Numbered from the stretch's first letter, positions 36,186 through 49,246 are shown. The stretch is 64,000 nt of DNA from Balaenoptera acutorostrata (GCF_949987535.1 NC_080080.1:62269006-62333005); one strand, 5' to 3'. Translations and numbers: made by a program. Notes: generated by a model from the sequence alone, not told the origin.

Positions 36186-39100
36186 ATTCATCCTTTAGGT
36201 GAATAATCAGATGCTTAAGTATGATTTCTATTATACTAAGGGACAACTTATCTTTTTATAAATGTAATCTTTAATTTAATGGAAACAAATATAGAAATAA
36301 ATCCAAATGCATATACTCACCTGGCTTATAACTTTTCAAGATTTTATCAGTGCTTGGAGACAGGACATACTGTATACAAAACTATTATTTTATCCCTTGC
36401 CTTAATCTCTCTTGTATGTTATTTTAATTTATAGTTTCTAAGAAGTAAATAGAAAGTTATTGCCAATTTATCACACTGACCTATTTAGAATAGTTCTAAT
36501 TTAAGATAAGTATAATAAATAAACCTTGGGAAAATTTAGGGTAAAATACCTGGAATATATATTAAGATGAAATAAATAAGACTCATTTAGAAAGCAAATT
36601 CAATATGAGAAATAAAGTGAAAGTAGGAAAATTCAAGACTGCATGGGGTTAGACAAGCCTATTTCTCATAATAAACATTAATAATAATATCACACCTGTA
36701 GGTCAAATCATTCTAGTATGAATACGGTACATATGACATTGAGCAATCTACTCAGCAATAGTAGAGCGATCTCTCAGCTTCTGATGTAGACTTTGATAAA
36801 AACATTATTATTGTTTTAATAATATTTTATAAGTATAACATTCAATTTATTTTAGTCAACAAATTGAGTTTTTTTCAGTTTCAGTAAACAAAATAAAAGT
36901 CTTGTGAAAAAGAGAGAAAACACCATCACCATGGATAGAAAAATAAGCAGAATATGGTAGGATACGAGAAGGCATAATTGCATGCTTTGATATTTATGAT
37001 GAAAGACCACAGCTGAAAGAAAAATGACAAAAATGCTATCCTAGCCCTTTATGAAACAAAGGAAACCTGAAGGTCGTGCAATAGTAATTTTCATCATTCC
37101 TTCCAAAGCTCTGGCAAGCTTTGAAAATTCATATGTAATAGCAGCTAGTTTTTCAACGTGAAAATACTTTGATATCATCCTGGGATACATAGTCTATAAA
37201 AGTAAAAACTTTATTTTCCTCCCATAAATAAAATAATATTCTATTTCAAAACCTGATATTGGCTCTATTTAAATAAGTGTATTTTTTTTTTTTAGTGCAC
37301 ACAATATTATATTGAATGGTTCTTTTCTTTCTTTTTTAACCACAAAGAATAGTTATTTAAAAATCAAGGGTTACATATGAAATATATTCAATAATCTCTT
37401 GAAAATTATTTTTTTAAAAATGACTTTCTGGAAAGAGTAGGATGGAAAATTTAAATGCTGTTGTATTTTTATCCTAATTCAACAGTGGATAAGATGAAAA
37501 TTGTATACGTACAAATTTTCTAGAGAATTTAAAGTGAAATATTCTGAATACTTAAAGCTGTTTATAAAACTCTATTTCTTTTACATCAGTTGAACATATG
37601 ATAAGACAACCAGCCAGAAGTTTTGCCTTATAAGAGAACTTATTTATATACATCCTTTTATTCATTGACTAAGGCTTTTATTATTCCACTCCTGAGAAAC
37701 ATACAGTATTTTTAGATGATTCCAAAACTTGTTTTCTCCAATCTGGGTATACAGAAATGAACACATTCTACAGAACAATTAACTGTGCTAGCCTACTACC
37801 AATATGTCTAAAATAATAACTGCAGAAAAAATCTTTTTCCTTTTATGTTATCTCAGTTTCAGTAATGCTTATTTTTTTTTAAATATTTATTCCTTTGTAT
37901 AAATATGTTTTCTCTGGAATTCACCACACAGTTGTCAAAAACTATGAGAGACAGTAAATTAGTTTGTTGTTGTGTTGATGTTTTTCTTTCTCTCACCAAA
38001 ATTGCTTATTTAAAAAGATTTTTTAAATAGGGGAAACATAATGATTATTGGAAAAAGGAAAATATGACTCTCACTTGCCCAGTTACCACTACGTGAATGT
38101 GCCAAACATCTGGGCTTTATATTGCCTTGTTTGAAACATCTGTTACCTTTAGTTCTTTCATGTCTATCATTCTTATGAAATTTCCCAGGAAAGTCTTAGT
38201 GATTCTTTTTCCATCCTTTCATTTAGATGTGCTTTAGCTACATAGTACTATAGAGAGTTACTTTCAGAGTCTTCTTTATTGAAAAGTAAAAAAAACAAAG
38301 CGAAAAAGCAAAATCAAAGTAGAATTCTGAATTCACTAGATACTTTACGTGGAAGAAAACTAAAGAAGTGATTATTGCTAAAATAAGGTAGTGAGAAAGG
38401 CATATTTAAAGTCACAACTTTAGGGGTAACCATTTTTTTTAATGTGGTAAATTTACAGACAATGTATAGAGATATATAAATGTATCCCTCCAAAAGTCCT
38501 GTCCTACCATTCCAAGAGTCAAGAATGAAGCCAAATTGCTCATTTCTTTTCAATGACAATGTAATCATAACCTTAGATGAAATATTGTTGAGATAATTCC
38601 TACATACCAAATCAGAAATTTGATTTGAATAAGTTACTAAGTAACGAAGTTGTCAAGTCAATTTTTTCCAGTTGAAGTGTTTACTTGGAATACTTTTTGG
38701 GCTGTTATGCATAGAATTCCAACAGTGTATGTGAACTAAACAGTTAGCCTTCTTTAGTTTAAACAATATTCTTTTGAAAATGCTTGCTCTGATAATCCAC
38801 CAGTGAGAGGCACTGTGGGGCAAATGGTATCTTCTGTCATTGCCTATGTTTTGCATTTGAGAAATATAGTAGAATTCCTTATTACCAGGTAGAATGGTTT
38901 TCAAAGAGTATAAAACACCTTTAGCTTTGGTAGATTTTGTTGACTTTAATCATAGTGTGTTAACTAAATGATCCTTTTCATATTTAAAAAGTGAGTTCCA
39001 GATACATATAAAAGACTATACAAAACACAAGTTACACTTACCAGACTAATCCCTGTCCTACTTTCCCTGAAAGGTGAAAAGAAATGTCATGGGTTTTCGG

Positions 39101-39740
39101 AGACAACAGAAGTTCCCATATTTTGAGTTACATAATTTAATTTGTAACAGATTTAGAGAAGTGCCAAAGAGATAAGATTCTTTTAACATAAACCTTTAAT
39201 GAGTATAAATGGTAAAATTTAAATTGCTATTTAATTAGGTGAAAAATGCAGTTATCTTGATGCAATAGGCTATTAAGACAAGGTTTTTATTAAACAGAGT
39301 TTGGAGTCATGAAATCCAGAAAGATTAATGCTCAAAGTAATAAAATAAAGAAAAAATAGATGCATTGACAGATATTATCAGGGATATTTTACTGAGAGAA
39401 TTTCAGAATATATTTTAAAGATTGGGCTAGAATATAAGTGCTTCTTTTAGATTTGGGCATGCATATACTTAGGATTGTCCCTAGAAATTTTCCACGGATA
39501 ATATTTTTGTTGTTGATATTATTAAGAACTAACTATTGTAGAACAAGATTGGTAGAAGCCTTGGTCTGTTTGGGACACTTTAACAGAGTGGCAACTACTT
39601 CATATCTAAGAATGTAGCCAGACTTTATCCCTAATCAAAGTTGAGTCCCAGATTAAGAGTGTATTCAGTAAGTACCACGAGGAAAAATTGTAAAGAACTT
39701 TGAAGAGAGGATTGAAGAGAACTTGAAGTCATTAGCTCTT
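36186..39740. other. 3.5 kb AT-rich, repeat-poor sequence
   Basis: No gene or readable transposon family. Minus-strand frames at 38314-38610 (98 codons) and 38653-38904 (83 codons) show no domain. T/A tracts occur at about 37282-37295 and 37870-37880. Poverty in recognisable repeats may mean unique or very old sequence. Confidence 0.5.
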
Positions 39741-40108
39741 TCCATGGTTATATATATAGATATATATATTTTTTAATATAAATTTATTTATTCATTTATT
39801 TTTGGCTGCATTGGGTCTTTGTTGCGGGCTTTCTCTAGTTGCGGCGAGCGGGGACTACTCTTCGTTGCGGTGCGCGGGCTTCTCGTTGCAGTGGTTTCTC
39901 TTGTTGCAGAGCACGGGCTCTAGGTGTGCGGGCTTCAGTAGTTGTGGCTCACGGGCTCTAGAGCGCAGGTTCAGTAGTTGTGGCACACGGGCTTAGTTTC
40001 TCCGCAGCATGTGGGATCTTCCCGGACCAGTGATCGAACCCGTGTCCCCTGCATTGGCAGGCGGATTCTTAACCACTGCACCACCAGGGAAGCCCTCCAT
40101 GGTTATAT
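39741..40108 (-). mobile_element. CHR-type SINE with 13-bp target duplication
   Basis: The body at 39754-40095, read on the minus strand, starts 'GGGCTTCCCTGGTGGTGCAGTGG' (A box at 40073-40083) with the B box at 40031-40042, then the tRNA-unrelated region and a T/ATTT tail on the plus strand. The exact duplication TCCATGGTTATAT lies at 39741-39753 and 40096-40108. Both pol III boxes look close to consensus. Short frames across it are by-products. Confidence 0.95.
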
Positions 40109-40927
40109 TTTGAAAAAAAAAAAAAATGTGCAATTTGTTGGGGGGGGGTTGATATTTCCCAATTCCACCAACCAATGGAAGCAGGTGGTTGGTTTATGCT
40201 CCCACGGGTGCCAGAGTGCCACCTAGTGACAGTTAAGATGAACTGAAGGCACCTGTCCCTCAGCATGTAAAGAACTTAACAATAGGGACTAACATTTGAA
40301 CAAGCCTTTTACTCTGTTGACGTAATTCACTTAATTTGTTAGTAATAGAATAATGTTAAATATGAATAGCAGTTAAATAAATGTAAATGATGCCACTATT
40401 TTATTCGTTCTGTTGTCAAGGAATTCGTATTTTTCTTCAACTTCTCAATATCCTTATTTTAAAGTCATATTTGTATAAATGTCAAGTACAGTGATGCTCT
40501 GTTTATACACTTACTATTTTGTGTTTCCCTCAAACTGATTCACAATTCTCACATAAGCATTTCATTTATCACCTCATCTCTCCATTTAAAATCTTCTCTA
40601 AATCCATTTACTTTAGGCAAAACAGTATAATAGTTTTTGAAAGTATTTCCCCTCCTGACAAATCCAGCATAATGTTTCCAAATGCATGAAAATAGTTGAT
40701 ACTTGGAACTTTTTACTCGACAACTATCTAGGAATAAAGATATGCTTAAAAAATATATTAGCCATGGATTCCCCTAAAAATAGATTTAAAAAACAGTTAA
40801 CTTTGACAACAGTTCCAGATTGGCTTCTTGCTCTTCACAATAGTTTTTGAACAATTTTATTATTATAAGGCTCAAAACTGACTCCAATTATAGACATAGA
40901 GACCAGTGAGCTCAATTTGTTGTCATT
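40109..40927. other. No gene recognised; A13 and G9-10 runs
   Basis: An A-run (about 40114-40126) and a G-run (about 40140-40149) lie just beyond the SINE duplication. The rest is unassigned AT-rich DNA. Confidence 0.45.
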
Positions 40928-41090
40928 GTAGGCAAAGCACTGAACTGGGATCAGGAGACTCATCCTCATCCTGGTTAACTTCTGCCTTTATAACGATGGT
41001 CACTCAATTTCCCCTTTTTCCACTTATTTCATCTGCAGAATGAGGTAACCGCTTCTCAGAAGAATTGCTTGTAGATCCCTGCTCAGAATC
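40928..41090 (+). mobile_element. MIR-like SINE, sense
   Basis: 'aggcaaagcactgaactggg', 'ggttaacttctgccttta', 'cactcaatttcccc' and 'catctgcagaatgaggtaac' follow a MIR/MIR3-like order. Confidence 0.55.
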
Positions 41091-41149
41091 TACCAGGTCT
41101 GAGCAGGAAATGTTTGGTATAAGAATTTTGACTGAACTCTCCATAGGAG

Positions 41150-41440
41150 TTTTTGAAATCAACTTTATCGAGATATAATTTTATACTGTAATATTAACTC
41201 ATTTTAAATGTACATGATGAGGTCATGAAAGCACACACTCATGTAACCATCACCTCAATCAACACATAGAACATTTTTATCACTCTCAAAACTTCCCTCA
41301 TGACCCTGTGTAGTCAATTCTTCTCCCTTCCCCAGTCTCCACTGAATTTTGATTCGTATGTTCTCTGATTCTGCTCCCTATATATCTCATACTTCTCTTC
41401 CTTGCATATTTTAATTTGATTATTAAACTATATGTTCTCT
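41150..41440 (-). mobile_element. Antisense L1M 3' region
   Basis: 'caactttatcgagatataat', 'taaccatcacctcaatcaacacatagaacat' and 'ctcccttccccagtctccac' follow the antisense 3' end of an old L1M. Confidence 0.6.
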
Positions 41441-41574
41441 TAGGTGATTTCCAACTCAAAATTTCTATGATTTAATGATGTTTATGTAATGAATTTGATT
41501 ACTTCATGGATCACCATGGCCATAGACATCAACTATAGTCCAGATTAGTAATTTTAGTTAGTTTTACCATTAGT

Positions 41575-41576
<2 letters not shown>

Positions 41577-41618
<42 letters not shown>
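41577..41618. repeat. (CA)21 microsatellite
   Basis: An uninterrupted CA dinucleotide run of 42 bp. Its purity suggests a length-variable marker. Confidence 0.98.
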
Positions 41619-41619
<1 letters not shown>

Positions 41620-41620
<1 letters not shown>

Positions 41621-42246
41621 AGCAAGAAAGTCTCAATAAATCATTGAAAAGATAAGCATAATTTCATGTCATATTAAGGATAGTAGTAGCATTATCTAAG
41701 TATGTAAGTAAAAAGGTTATTTGCTTATGAATCTAAGAAATAAAATCTTTCTAATCTGTACTTTGTAATTGATAACAACTTGTGTTTTCTTTTTTTCTTA
41801 AAAAGGTATTTCCTGGCTTTAACAGTCAGACTGTGGTCTCTAAACACTATTTCCCAATGAAAGGAATCAGAAATCCTTGACAAATGGCTAGTTCCAGATA
41901 TAAGGTAGGAAATATACAAGATGAAATTGAGATATTTTACTTTTTGAAAAGGAAGAAAAAATATCAAATATTCATGGGTTCATGGCAAAGAAATGGGTAG
42001 TTTAGTGAGTTTATATAGCCTAACCTGAAACAGTAAATTTTTTTAATGAGTGCAATAAATTGAAACACCAAATATATATAAAAAATGAGTCCTTAAAAAT
42101 ACTAGATTTAAAAATAACATTGTTCACTGTGAATGTTATTAGAATATCAGCTAATTATTCTGAAAATTGATAAGTACAAGGAAATTATTAAGCATTTATT
42201 TTGCTTTTCTTGCATGCAAGGAAAGGGTAATGAAATTGTTGCTGAG
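41620..42246. other. AT-rich sequence, no gene recognised
   Basis: An 80-codon minus-strand frame (41725-41967) has no known domain. Confidence 0.4.
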
Positions 42247-42612
42247 TATAGTAGTCTGCTAATATCATAGACTGTGTGACTAAAATAACAGAAGTTTATA
42301 TATCACAGTCTAGAGGCCAGGAAAACCAAGGTCAAAGAGCTGGATAATTTGGTTTCTGGTGAGAACTCTCTTCCCAGCTTGTGGACGGCAGCCTTGCTGT
42401 GGCCTCACATGGCCTTTCCTCAGTGGGGAGAAAGAGATCAACTCTGCTCTTTTCTTATGAGGGCACTAATATCATCATGAGAGCCCCACCCTCATGACTT
42501 CATCTAACCCGAATTACCTCCCAAAGGCCCCATATCCAAATATCATCACATTGGTGGTTAGGGATTCAACATATGAATTTTGTTGAGGCACAAACATTCA
42601 ATCCCTAACAAT
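42247..42612 (-). mobile_element. Antisense MLT1-like MaLR LTR
   Basis: The plus strand reads 'aataacagaagtttatatatcacagtctagaggcc', 'gccttgctgtggcctcacatgg', 'cttatgagggcactaat', 'gagccccaccctcatgact' and 'ggattcaacatatgaatttt', the reverse of the MaLR LTR order seen on the plus strand at 6.4 and 14.8 kb. Confidence 0.85.
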
Positions 42613-42849
42613 GAGGGAAATTTTTAAAAAAATAACTCTAGTTGCTAAATGCAGAAGGAATGATAAAATAGAAATTAAGCATTTTGCAACCTCTGAAAAA
42701 TAAAAACAATTAAAATATACACCTAGATAACAATCATTCATGGATGCTAAATCCATGGAATAAAAATCTTAAGGACAAATTTTTATTAGATGAATAAGCC
42801 CAACACTACAAACCTAATGATCCATCTTAGCATCACTGGATGTGTTTGG

Positions 42850-43240
42850 TAGATTGAATAGTCCCAATTCTTTAACCCTCTTTGTATCCACTTTTATTGT
42901 CAAGTTTGACTTGCTTGGTCATATGACTTGCTCTGATCAATGGCATATTTGTGGAAATACTATACCAGTTCCAAACCTAGGCTTTAAGAAATTTAGTGGG
43001 TTTCCCCACATCCTCCTGTGACTTTTCCACTTTGTTGAGAAGAATTAAGCCTGATATTCCAAGTTGGATGAGAGTCATTTGAAGCTGAGTTTTCACAGAT
43101 ATCAGAGTTTGATATATAACCACTTTCCTGATGGCTGATTAGCTGGAGCACAGCTGACTCACAGATCCATGAGAATAAGTGCTTCTCATTGTGTACCACT
43201 GAGATTTCGTGACTTTCTTGTTCACAAAAAAATATTTGGT
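42850..43240 (+). mobile_element. Probable ancient LTR-like repeat
   Basis: 'tttggtagattgaatag', 'ttgctctgatcaatggcat', 'ctttaagaaatttagtggg', 'gttggatgagag' and 'cacagatccatgagaataagtg' parallel a common old mammalian LTR-like repeat. The family is uncertain. Confidence 0.4.
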
Positions 43241-43467
43241 AATATTTTTGTATTAATAACTCACTGACACAAAATGAGATGAACTAACACTGTATACCTC
43301 ATGTTGTGATACAATATGAAGGATGTAACACAACTTACAAATTGTGCTTTCTTTAAGTAATTGCACCTTAATCTAATCCATTCAAATACTGAAAATAAAA
43401 GAACAAGTTAAACAATGCCACAAAGAAACAGTTGAACATTTCACAAGTCAAGTGATTCAGTTCTTAC

Positions 43468-43633
43468 AAAAAAAAATAAAATAAAATAAAATAAAAAAAG
43501 GGAAAAATTTAAAAAAGAGAAAAACAGAAGATCTATAGAATAAAAGCTACTTTAGAAATATATCAGCTAGTACACCTTAAACATATAAGTGCTGTATATC
43601 AATTATTTCTCAATAAAACTGGAAAAAAATTAA
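43468..43633 (+). mobile_element. A-rich run followed by L1 3' terminus
   Basis: An (AAAAT)n-like run at 43468-43500 is followed at 43560-43633 by 'agtacaccttaaacatata', 'tatcaattatttctcaataaaactgg' and an A-tail, the 3' terminus of an L1MA/MB-type element. Confidence 0.6.
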
Positions 43634-44877
43634 ATTAGCTGAAGGCTGCAAGTGGATGATGAGTACTTATTTGAACCAACCATTTTTAAGTAAAAAATGT
43701 TTGAGACAGTCAAGGAAATGTGAATATGGAATGAATATTAAGGAATGACTATTAATTTAGTTAGTACACAAAGCCATGATAATCATGTTTAAAAAATAGT
43801 CTTAAAACTCTTCTTGGGGTTAACTCTTAATAAGATAAAATTCTTAAAAAGAATATTTTCTCTTACTAAGGAAATAAATGTTGCAAAATGCAGTCAGTTA
43901 TTAAAAATTTTGTTGTGGACAAAAATTAAATTCTAATAGATATTGAGTTTAATATCCCATGCAATAGAAATTCTAAGCTTTATTTTACAATGGTCCAAAG
44001 ATGGATAACATTATGTAAACAGCCACTACCTAACTTTCAGTGCCATCTATTAAATAATGTGTGATAGTCATGTACTCACCAAATGGTGATTATTTACACA
44101 CTGCAGTGGCTAAACATAGGACACATTCCACTGAACTCTGATCATGTGCAGTGTGTCTGCATCCATATGTGTGTACAATATATATGTACATTTGCATATA
44201 TGTCTATACATATTATTTACGTTCTTTTCCATCAAAACACATGAAAGAAAAGGAAATGATCATTTCCTTTTATTAAAAAAAGGAAATTAAAAATTAGATT
44301 GTATTAAGTTCTTGTCTGCTTTCCACATTTGAAAAAAAACAACAAAAACATGGCACAGAGTAAATGCAGAAGAACTAAAATGTCTTTCAAATGATAATTA
44401 TTTTCCTTAATATATAAAGCTACTTTCAAGCCTAGGTGATATGGTGATCAACTAACTTTAGAAATGAAGGCCTTCAAAAGTAATGCTTGACTTAGTAGTT
44501 TTCACATTAAACTATATTATGTGAAAAATCCTTATGTATTACTTGCAGCAGCATAAATGTTTTACCAAAAGAAAAAGTTCATGTGATTTAACCATTTTTA
44601 TTAACTGTTTCAAATAATGCATAGGTGAAATTTGTCAAATAAAATCAAGATTTCAGAAAGAATCACAGAAATTACTATTCTGTGTTTAGATTTATATTAC
44701 TTTAAGACTGTTTTAGTGCATCTAGATAAAAGATTATGCTATGTATACACCTAATAGAATAAAATAGAAAATGTGTATATATTTTTTATATTCTGCTTGA
44801 TATTGGATTGCTATAATGATGAATATAATGGTTGACAATAAATTAAAAACCCAGAACATTTGCTCTGTCTTTATGTA
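43634..44877. other. AT-rich sequence, no gene recognised; perfect palindrome inside
   Basis: No gene or named transposon. A perfect 24-bp palindrome lies at 44248-44271. Confidence 0.5.
44248..44271. repeat. Perfect 24-bp palindrome
   Basis: The 12-bp arm AAAAGGAAATGA is followed directly by its reverse complement. The centre is ATGATCAT. Origin and function unknown. Confidence 0.9.
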
Positions 44878-44928
44878 TGTAACATCTTATGGAAAAACCC
44901 AAACAAACTTTTTGGCTGGCCCAATAAT
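44878..44928. mobile_element. Mariner-like fragment (one end)
   Basis: 'atggaaaaacccaaacaaac' followed by 'tttttggctggcccaa' resembles the terminal part of a small mariner-derived element common in cetartiodactyl genomes, ending at a TA. Only one half is seen. Confidence 0.5.
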
Positions 44929-47817
44929 TTTTAAAATTTCCATGTTTTAGTTTTAGAATTTTCAAAATGGGTATATTGTATGCTTATCCAACATTTTGCA
45001 TATGATTTTATATAATGAACATTTTCAGATATGATTATTAAGTGATAATATAGGAATTGATATTGGAGAATCTTGAAAATGCTTTAATGTATCTACCAGG
45101 TAATTGGGTAATAAATGCAGATGTAAAATTGCATTTCAGCAAGAACCAATGTATAATCAAAATTATTTTGCTTTACTGCATTATTATTTTGCTGAACTGA
45201 ATGTTCCTGAAACTAACTATGTAAGAATTTAAGTCTGAAAAAAATTTAACCTGAGGTTATCACCGAAAACATGTTTTTCTTAATATAAAATATCATCAGA
45301 AAATGGTGTTTAATCAATTTTTTGGATAACAATAAATATCAATTGATAAGAGAGTCATAAAATCTAATGACATTATATAATTATACCATCTGGAGCTTTA
45401 AAATCATCTTTATAAAAAGAATAACAACTCTCAATAAAAAGTATCTTGAAAAATGTGTTTTCTAAAATCAAATACTGCTGAATCAAGAGCAGTTATATAA
45501 TGACCTTCGTTACAGTGGAATTTGTATTATGAAAATGAATAGTATTCTTACTACTAGCTTTTTAAAGTAGTAGTTTATTTAATTGTGTCCAATATGATAC
45601 TCTTAAAAGCAATACCAATTAAGCATGGAAGAAATAGCACATGTTCCTAATTCAAAAATTTATTGAGAATTCTAGAGTGTTTACCATTCTATTATAATGC
45701 TTAGGGAAAAAATATTTGCCAAACATTTTCTTCCAGTTCTTTAGTGGAATAAGGGATGGGGAAAAAGGATTTTTTTCTTTGAAAAAATTTTTTTCAAAAA
45801 TTTTTGTCTATAGCTTGATTAAAAAAACAAAAAGCATTCTAATCATGCATCTTAATACCCTATAGATACAAATTAATCTTCTGCCATAGATCTTCAAATC
45901 AGAGTCTACTCAAAAATCAAGGGAAGTTGATAGATGCAAGAGAAAATTCCACCAGAAGTTTGAAAAGGTAGGAGTCCTACCCTTTAGACCACGAAAGAAC
46001 AAGCATGTGCCACGATCCAGTATTCCAGCAAGGTCTGCTTACAAGAACTAACCTATCTGTGTTCACTAAGTCCTAAGTTTAAAAAACCCACATGCTCCCC
46101 ACCCCCGCCAAAAAAAAAAAAAAGTAAAATAAGCTTCCATTTGAAACATCAAAAAAAGGGCAATACTTTTGAGAATTCTTGGTTGTTTACAAACTCAACA
46201 TTCTAATGTTTTCATCAAAAGCTTATTCTGGGAAGTAAATGAAGTAATCTTTTTGGAAAGTAATAGGATTTTATTCTCATGAGATTCCCCCACAGAGAGG
46301 TGGCCACTTCCTTAAATCAACCAGTCAGGTATGATGATACCTCAAGTCCCAACTGCTTGAAGCAAATAAATAATAAATGAAGATGGTATTTGAGTCTGAA
46401 AAAAATCTTCCACGAGGTCAAGAACCTCCTTTTTGTGAACTCTGTAAGATGTGTCATGCAGAAACAGGAGTTAAAGGTTGGGAGCTTGACCACACACTTC
46501 ACTTTGGCTTGTAAGCTGAAAGTTGCCACTAATGCAGCACCAAGTGCATCACTAAAGTGGTTTTGTTTTTCTTTCTTTTTAAAATCTTTTTCTCTTTTTA
46601 ATGGTATGAGTTCTGCTTTCACTCCAGGATAGCTGAGAGTCAGAAATACTGGGGAGAAAAGTTAGCATTCTTACTGAGCACAAACCCGCTGCTAAGATGG
46701 TATTTTGTATTGATTTTTCCTGAAGCCTGTAATCTTGAAAGCTTGTAACAGAGGATGAGGTAAATATCATTTTATTTGCTCAAATAGGTTTAGATTAGAT
46801 TGAGATGAAAAAGTAAGGACAGGCCAAATTAGGACTGAAAGCAGCAATTACAGATTATTGTTTCCAGCGGTAACTAGAATGGGTTATTTCACTGATAAAA
46901 AGGCTTATTGAAAGAAAGAATTGGTGATTTTTTTTTCTAAAATAAAAAAAATAAGTAAAAGGACAGTATGAAATTAAAACTATTTTGAAGTGTGAAAAAA
47001 ATCAGGCTTCTTTTAAATCAGAGCAGAACTCAGATGGCATTAAGTTTACCTACAAATATAACCCCAAACGTGAGTTCTTACAATGCAGACTAACAAATCA
47101 GCAAAATATATTTTTGATTATGCAAGCATATTATATGTGATATTCTCATTTAGCTTAAAAAATCTCTGAAGCCCAAAGCATAAAACCATAAAATAAGCTC
47201 TAAAATTAATTCCCTCAATCACATTATTTCAGAAAAAAATGTGTACAAAACCGTTCAAATGATACTGACAATAGGGCATGGAATTTAAAAGGTTTAACCA
47301 TGTCTCATCTCAGAGTCTGTTTTATTTCTTTATCTTCTAAGCACTTCAAACATATAAGCCGTTATTCCGTCTTTAGATCAGTAACTTTGAATTGTTCTAC
47401 CTGTCATTCTGCAGTGACTAGCACAGCTAGATGTCATACAATGATTGTTTGCACTTTCATTCTCTCACATTAAATGGCAATCATTCAGTCCTTTTGATTT
47501 GTTTCTTTTATTTAGCCCTGAAGTTTTTACACTAGAATCTCATTAAAGCTGAACTAGTGTACTCCTGTCAAAAAACTAATGGAAAAAAGTTTAAAAGTGA
47601 ATTGTGTCCCCTATATTGTCACTCCTGAGAAGTTGCATCTACCAAGATTTCCCAAGTTTAGCACTGATTTATATTTTATTGAGTCTGCTTGTCTCACTTG
47701 CTCTTTTCCTTTTCATCTAGAAAATGAAGAAAATCCAATGAAACCAGGTTCATATATATAAAAAGGATAGAAATATTTAGAAATATTTATCTTACCTTTA
47801 GTTCTCTATCATATAAA
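44929..47817. other. 2.9 kb AT-rich, repeat-poor sequence
   Basis: No gene or named repeat. Overlapping frames on both strands at 46317-46770 (up to 101 codons) have no recognisable domain. An A/T palindromic stretch is at 45779-45806 and an A-run near 46110-46123. Confidence 0.5.
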
Positions 47818-47863
47818 TTATATATATATACATAATTATATATATATATATATATATATATAA
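47818..47863. repeat. (TA)n microsatellite
   Basis: Two TA runs split by a 'cataatt' interruption. Confidence 0.9.
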
Positions 47864-48962
47864 TAACACTAATTTTGACATCTAAATAGACTCCGAATGA
47901 GCAAGGCAGTTTGTAATTATAATCTGGGTTCAAAAATAAATGAATTCAAATAGATAATTTAATGGCTTATTATAAAAATGCTTGTATGTAGCTAGACTTT
48001 CTCTTTCATAATCAAGAAAATATTCTTATAAGAGCAAATAACTTATGATCAAGGTGAGGATATCAATTATGACTAAAATGGGAATTAGTAAGAAGGATAG
48101 TTCTTAAACTGCATAGGATTTATTTATGCCTAAGTATGTCCCATTGTGTTCAGAAAGAAAAATCATCTAGGTCATATTCATATAATCTAGACAATGACAA
48201 ATATATTCATTCAACATGAATCTCCTTTCATCATGTGCTGCTGTTCTGAAAGATAAGTGAAATAGATTGTGTGGAACCTGATCCCTTTCTGAATTCCAGA
48301 AAATAAGATAAGTGTCTTCAGAATGCTGGCAAATTAATCCCAGCGAAATTATGAACCACTGACTAAAGATCCAGCCAGAAAGGGATAAAAATGGCAGGGG
48401 TGATTGCTGTAATTTGAAAGGTACCTTTTCTATTCATGCTGTATTTGTCAGTTGATACCGTAGCGTGTTTTGCTCCTAAATTCTTCATCCAGAAATGAGA
48501 TATCCAATATATCTCAATTGGCTTCATAGATTAAATATAGAATATTCATGATTGCTAATGTTGCTATTTATTTTTCTCAATATATATAGATAGGATTTGA
48601 GATTTGGAACTGCAACACAATTTCATTTTCAATCTCCAGTGCCCTTATATTTCAGTCATGCATTTATAAATAATTTTAATAGCATACAATTAAAGATAAA
48701 CTTTCTAAATCTATTCCTGGTTTTAAAAAAATGTTGTAGAAAATATATTTTTTTCCCTCACTTCTGTTAGGTTTTTTTCTGGACTACCTAATGCAGATGA
48801 ATATTTTGCAATAATTTATGTGAATACATTTCTAGATCACATAAAATTAAATTATTTACTAAAAACTCTAATGCTTATAAGTGACACATTTAAAATATAT
48901 CCCTAACTAATAACCTAATAAAATTAGGAGGTTTAAAGTTGAGAAAATGTACTGTGTGGGTT
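47864..48962. other. AT-rich sequence, no gene recognised
   Basis: No supported feature. Confidence 0.4.
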
Positions 48963-49246
48963 AATGTTGAACTATGATTATATATAATATATTACACACA
49001 CATACATACACATATAATGTTTGAAAATAGTTAAAAAATAAAATATCAAAAAAGTCATATATATTACACATTACAAAGAAGTCATATATATTATATATAC
49101 TACACAAGAAGTCATATATATTACACATTATATATTACCTAATGTTGAACTATGATTATATATAATATATTACACATACATACACATATAATGTTTGAAA
49201 ATAGTTATAAAATAAAATATCAAAGAAGTCATATATATTACACAGG
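48963..49246. repeat. Tandem duplication, 178-bp period, with nested sub-repeats
   Basis: The block starting 'aatgttgaactatgattata' at 48963 recurs at 49141 and matches for about 105 bp with few changes and one small deletion. Between them, 'gtcatatatatta'-type sub-repeats occur near 49054, 49081 and 49111, and again at 49228. This is a local tandem array of AT-rich units, not a known interspersed family. Confidence 0.85.

Noticed and set aside
45779..45806. A/T palindromes as a possible terminator hairpin
   Set aside because: Low-complexity A and T runs pair easily by chance, and no gene lies upstream.
46317..46770. Cluster of overlapping frames on both strands, possible processed pseudogene
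   Set aside because: None of the translations is recognisable, and no poly(A) tail or duplication marks a retrocopy.
49051..49246. Short direct repeats as a CRISPR-like array
   Set aside because: The units are AT-rich, uneven in spacing and part of a simple tandem duplication in mammalian DNA.
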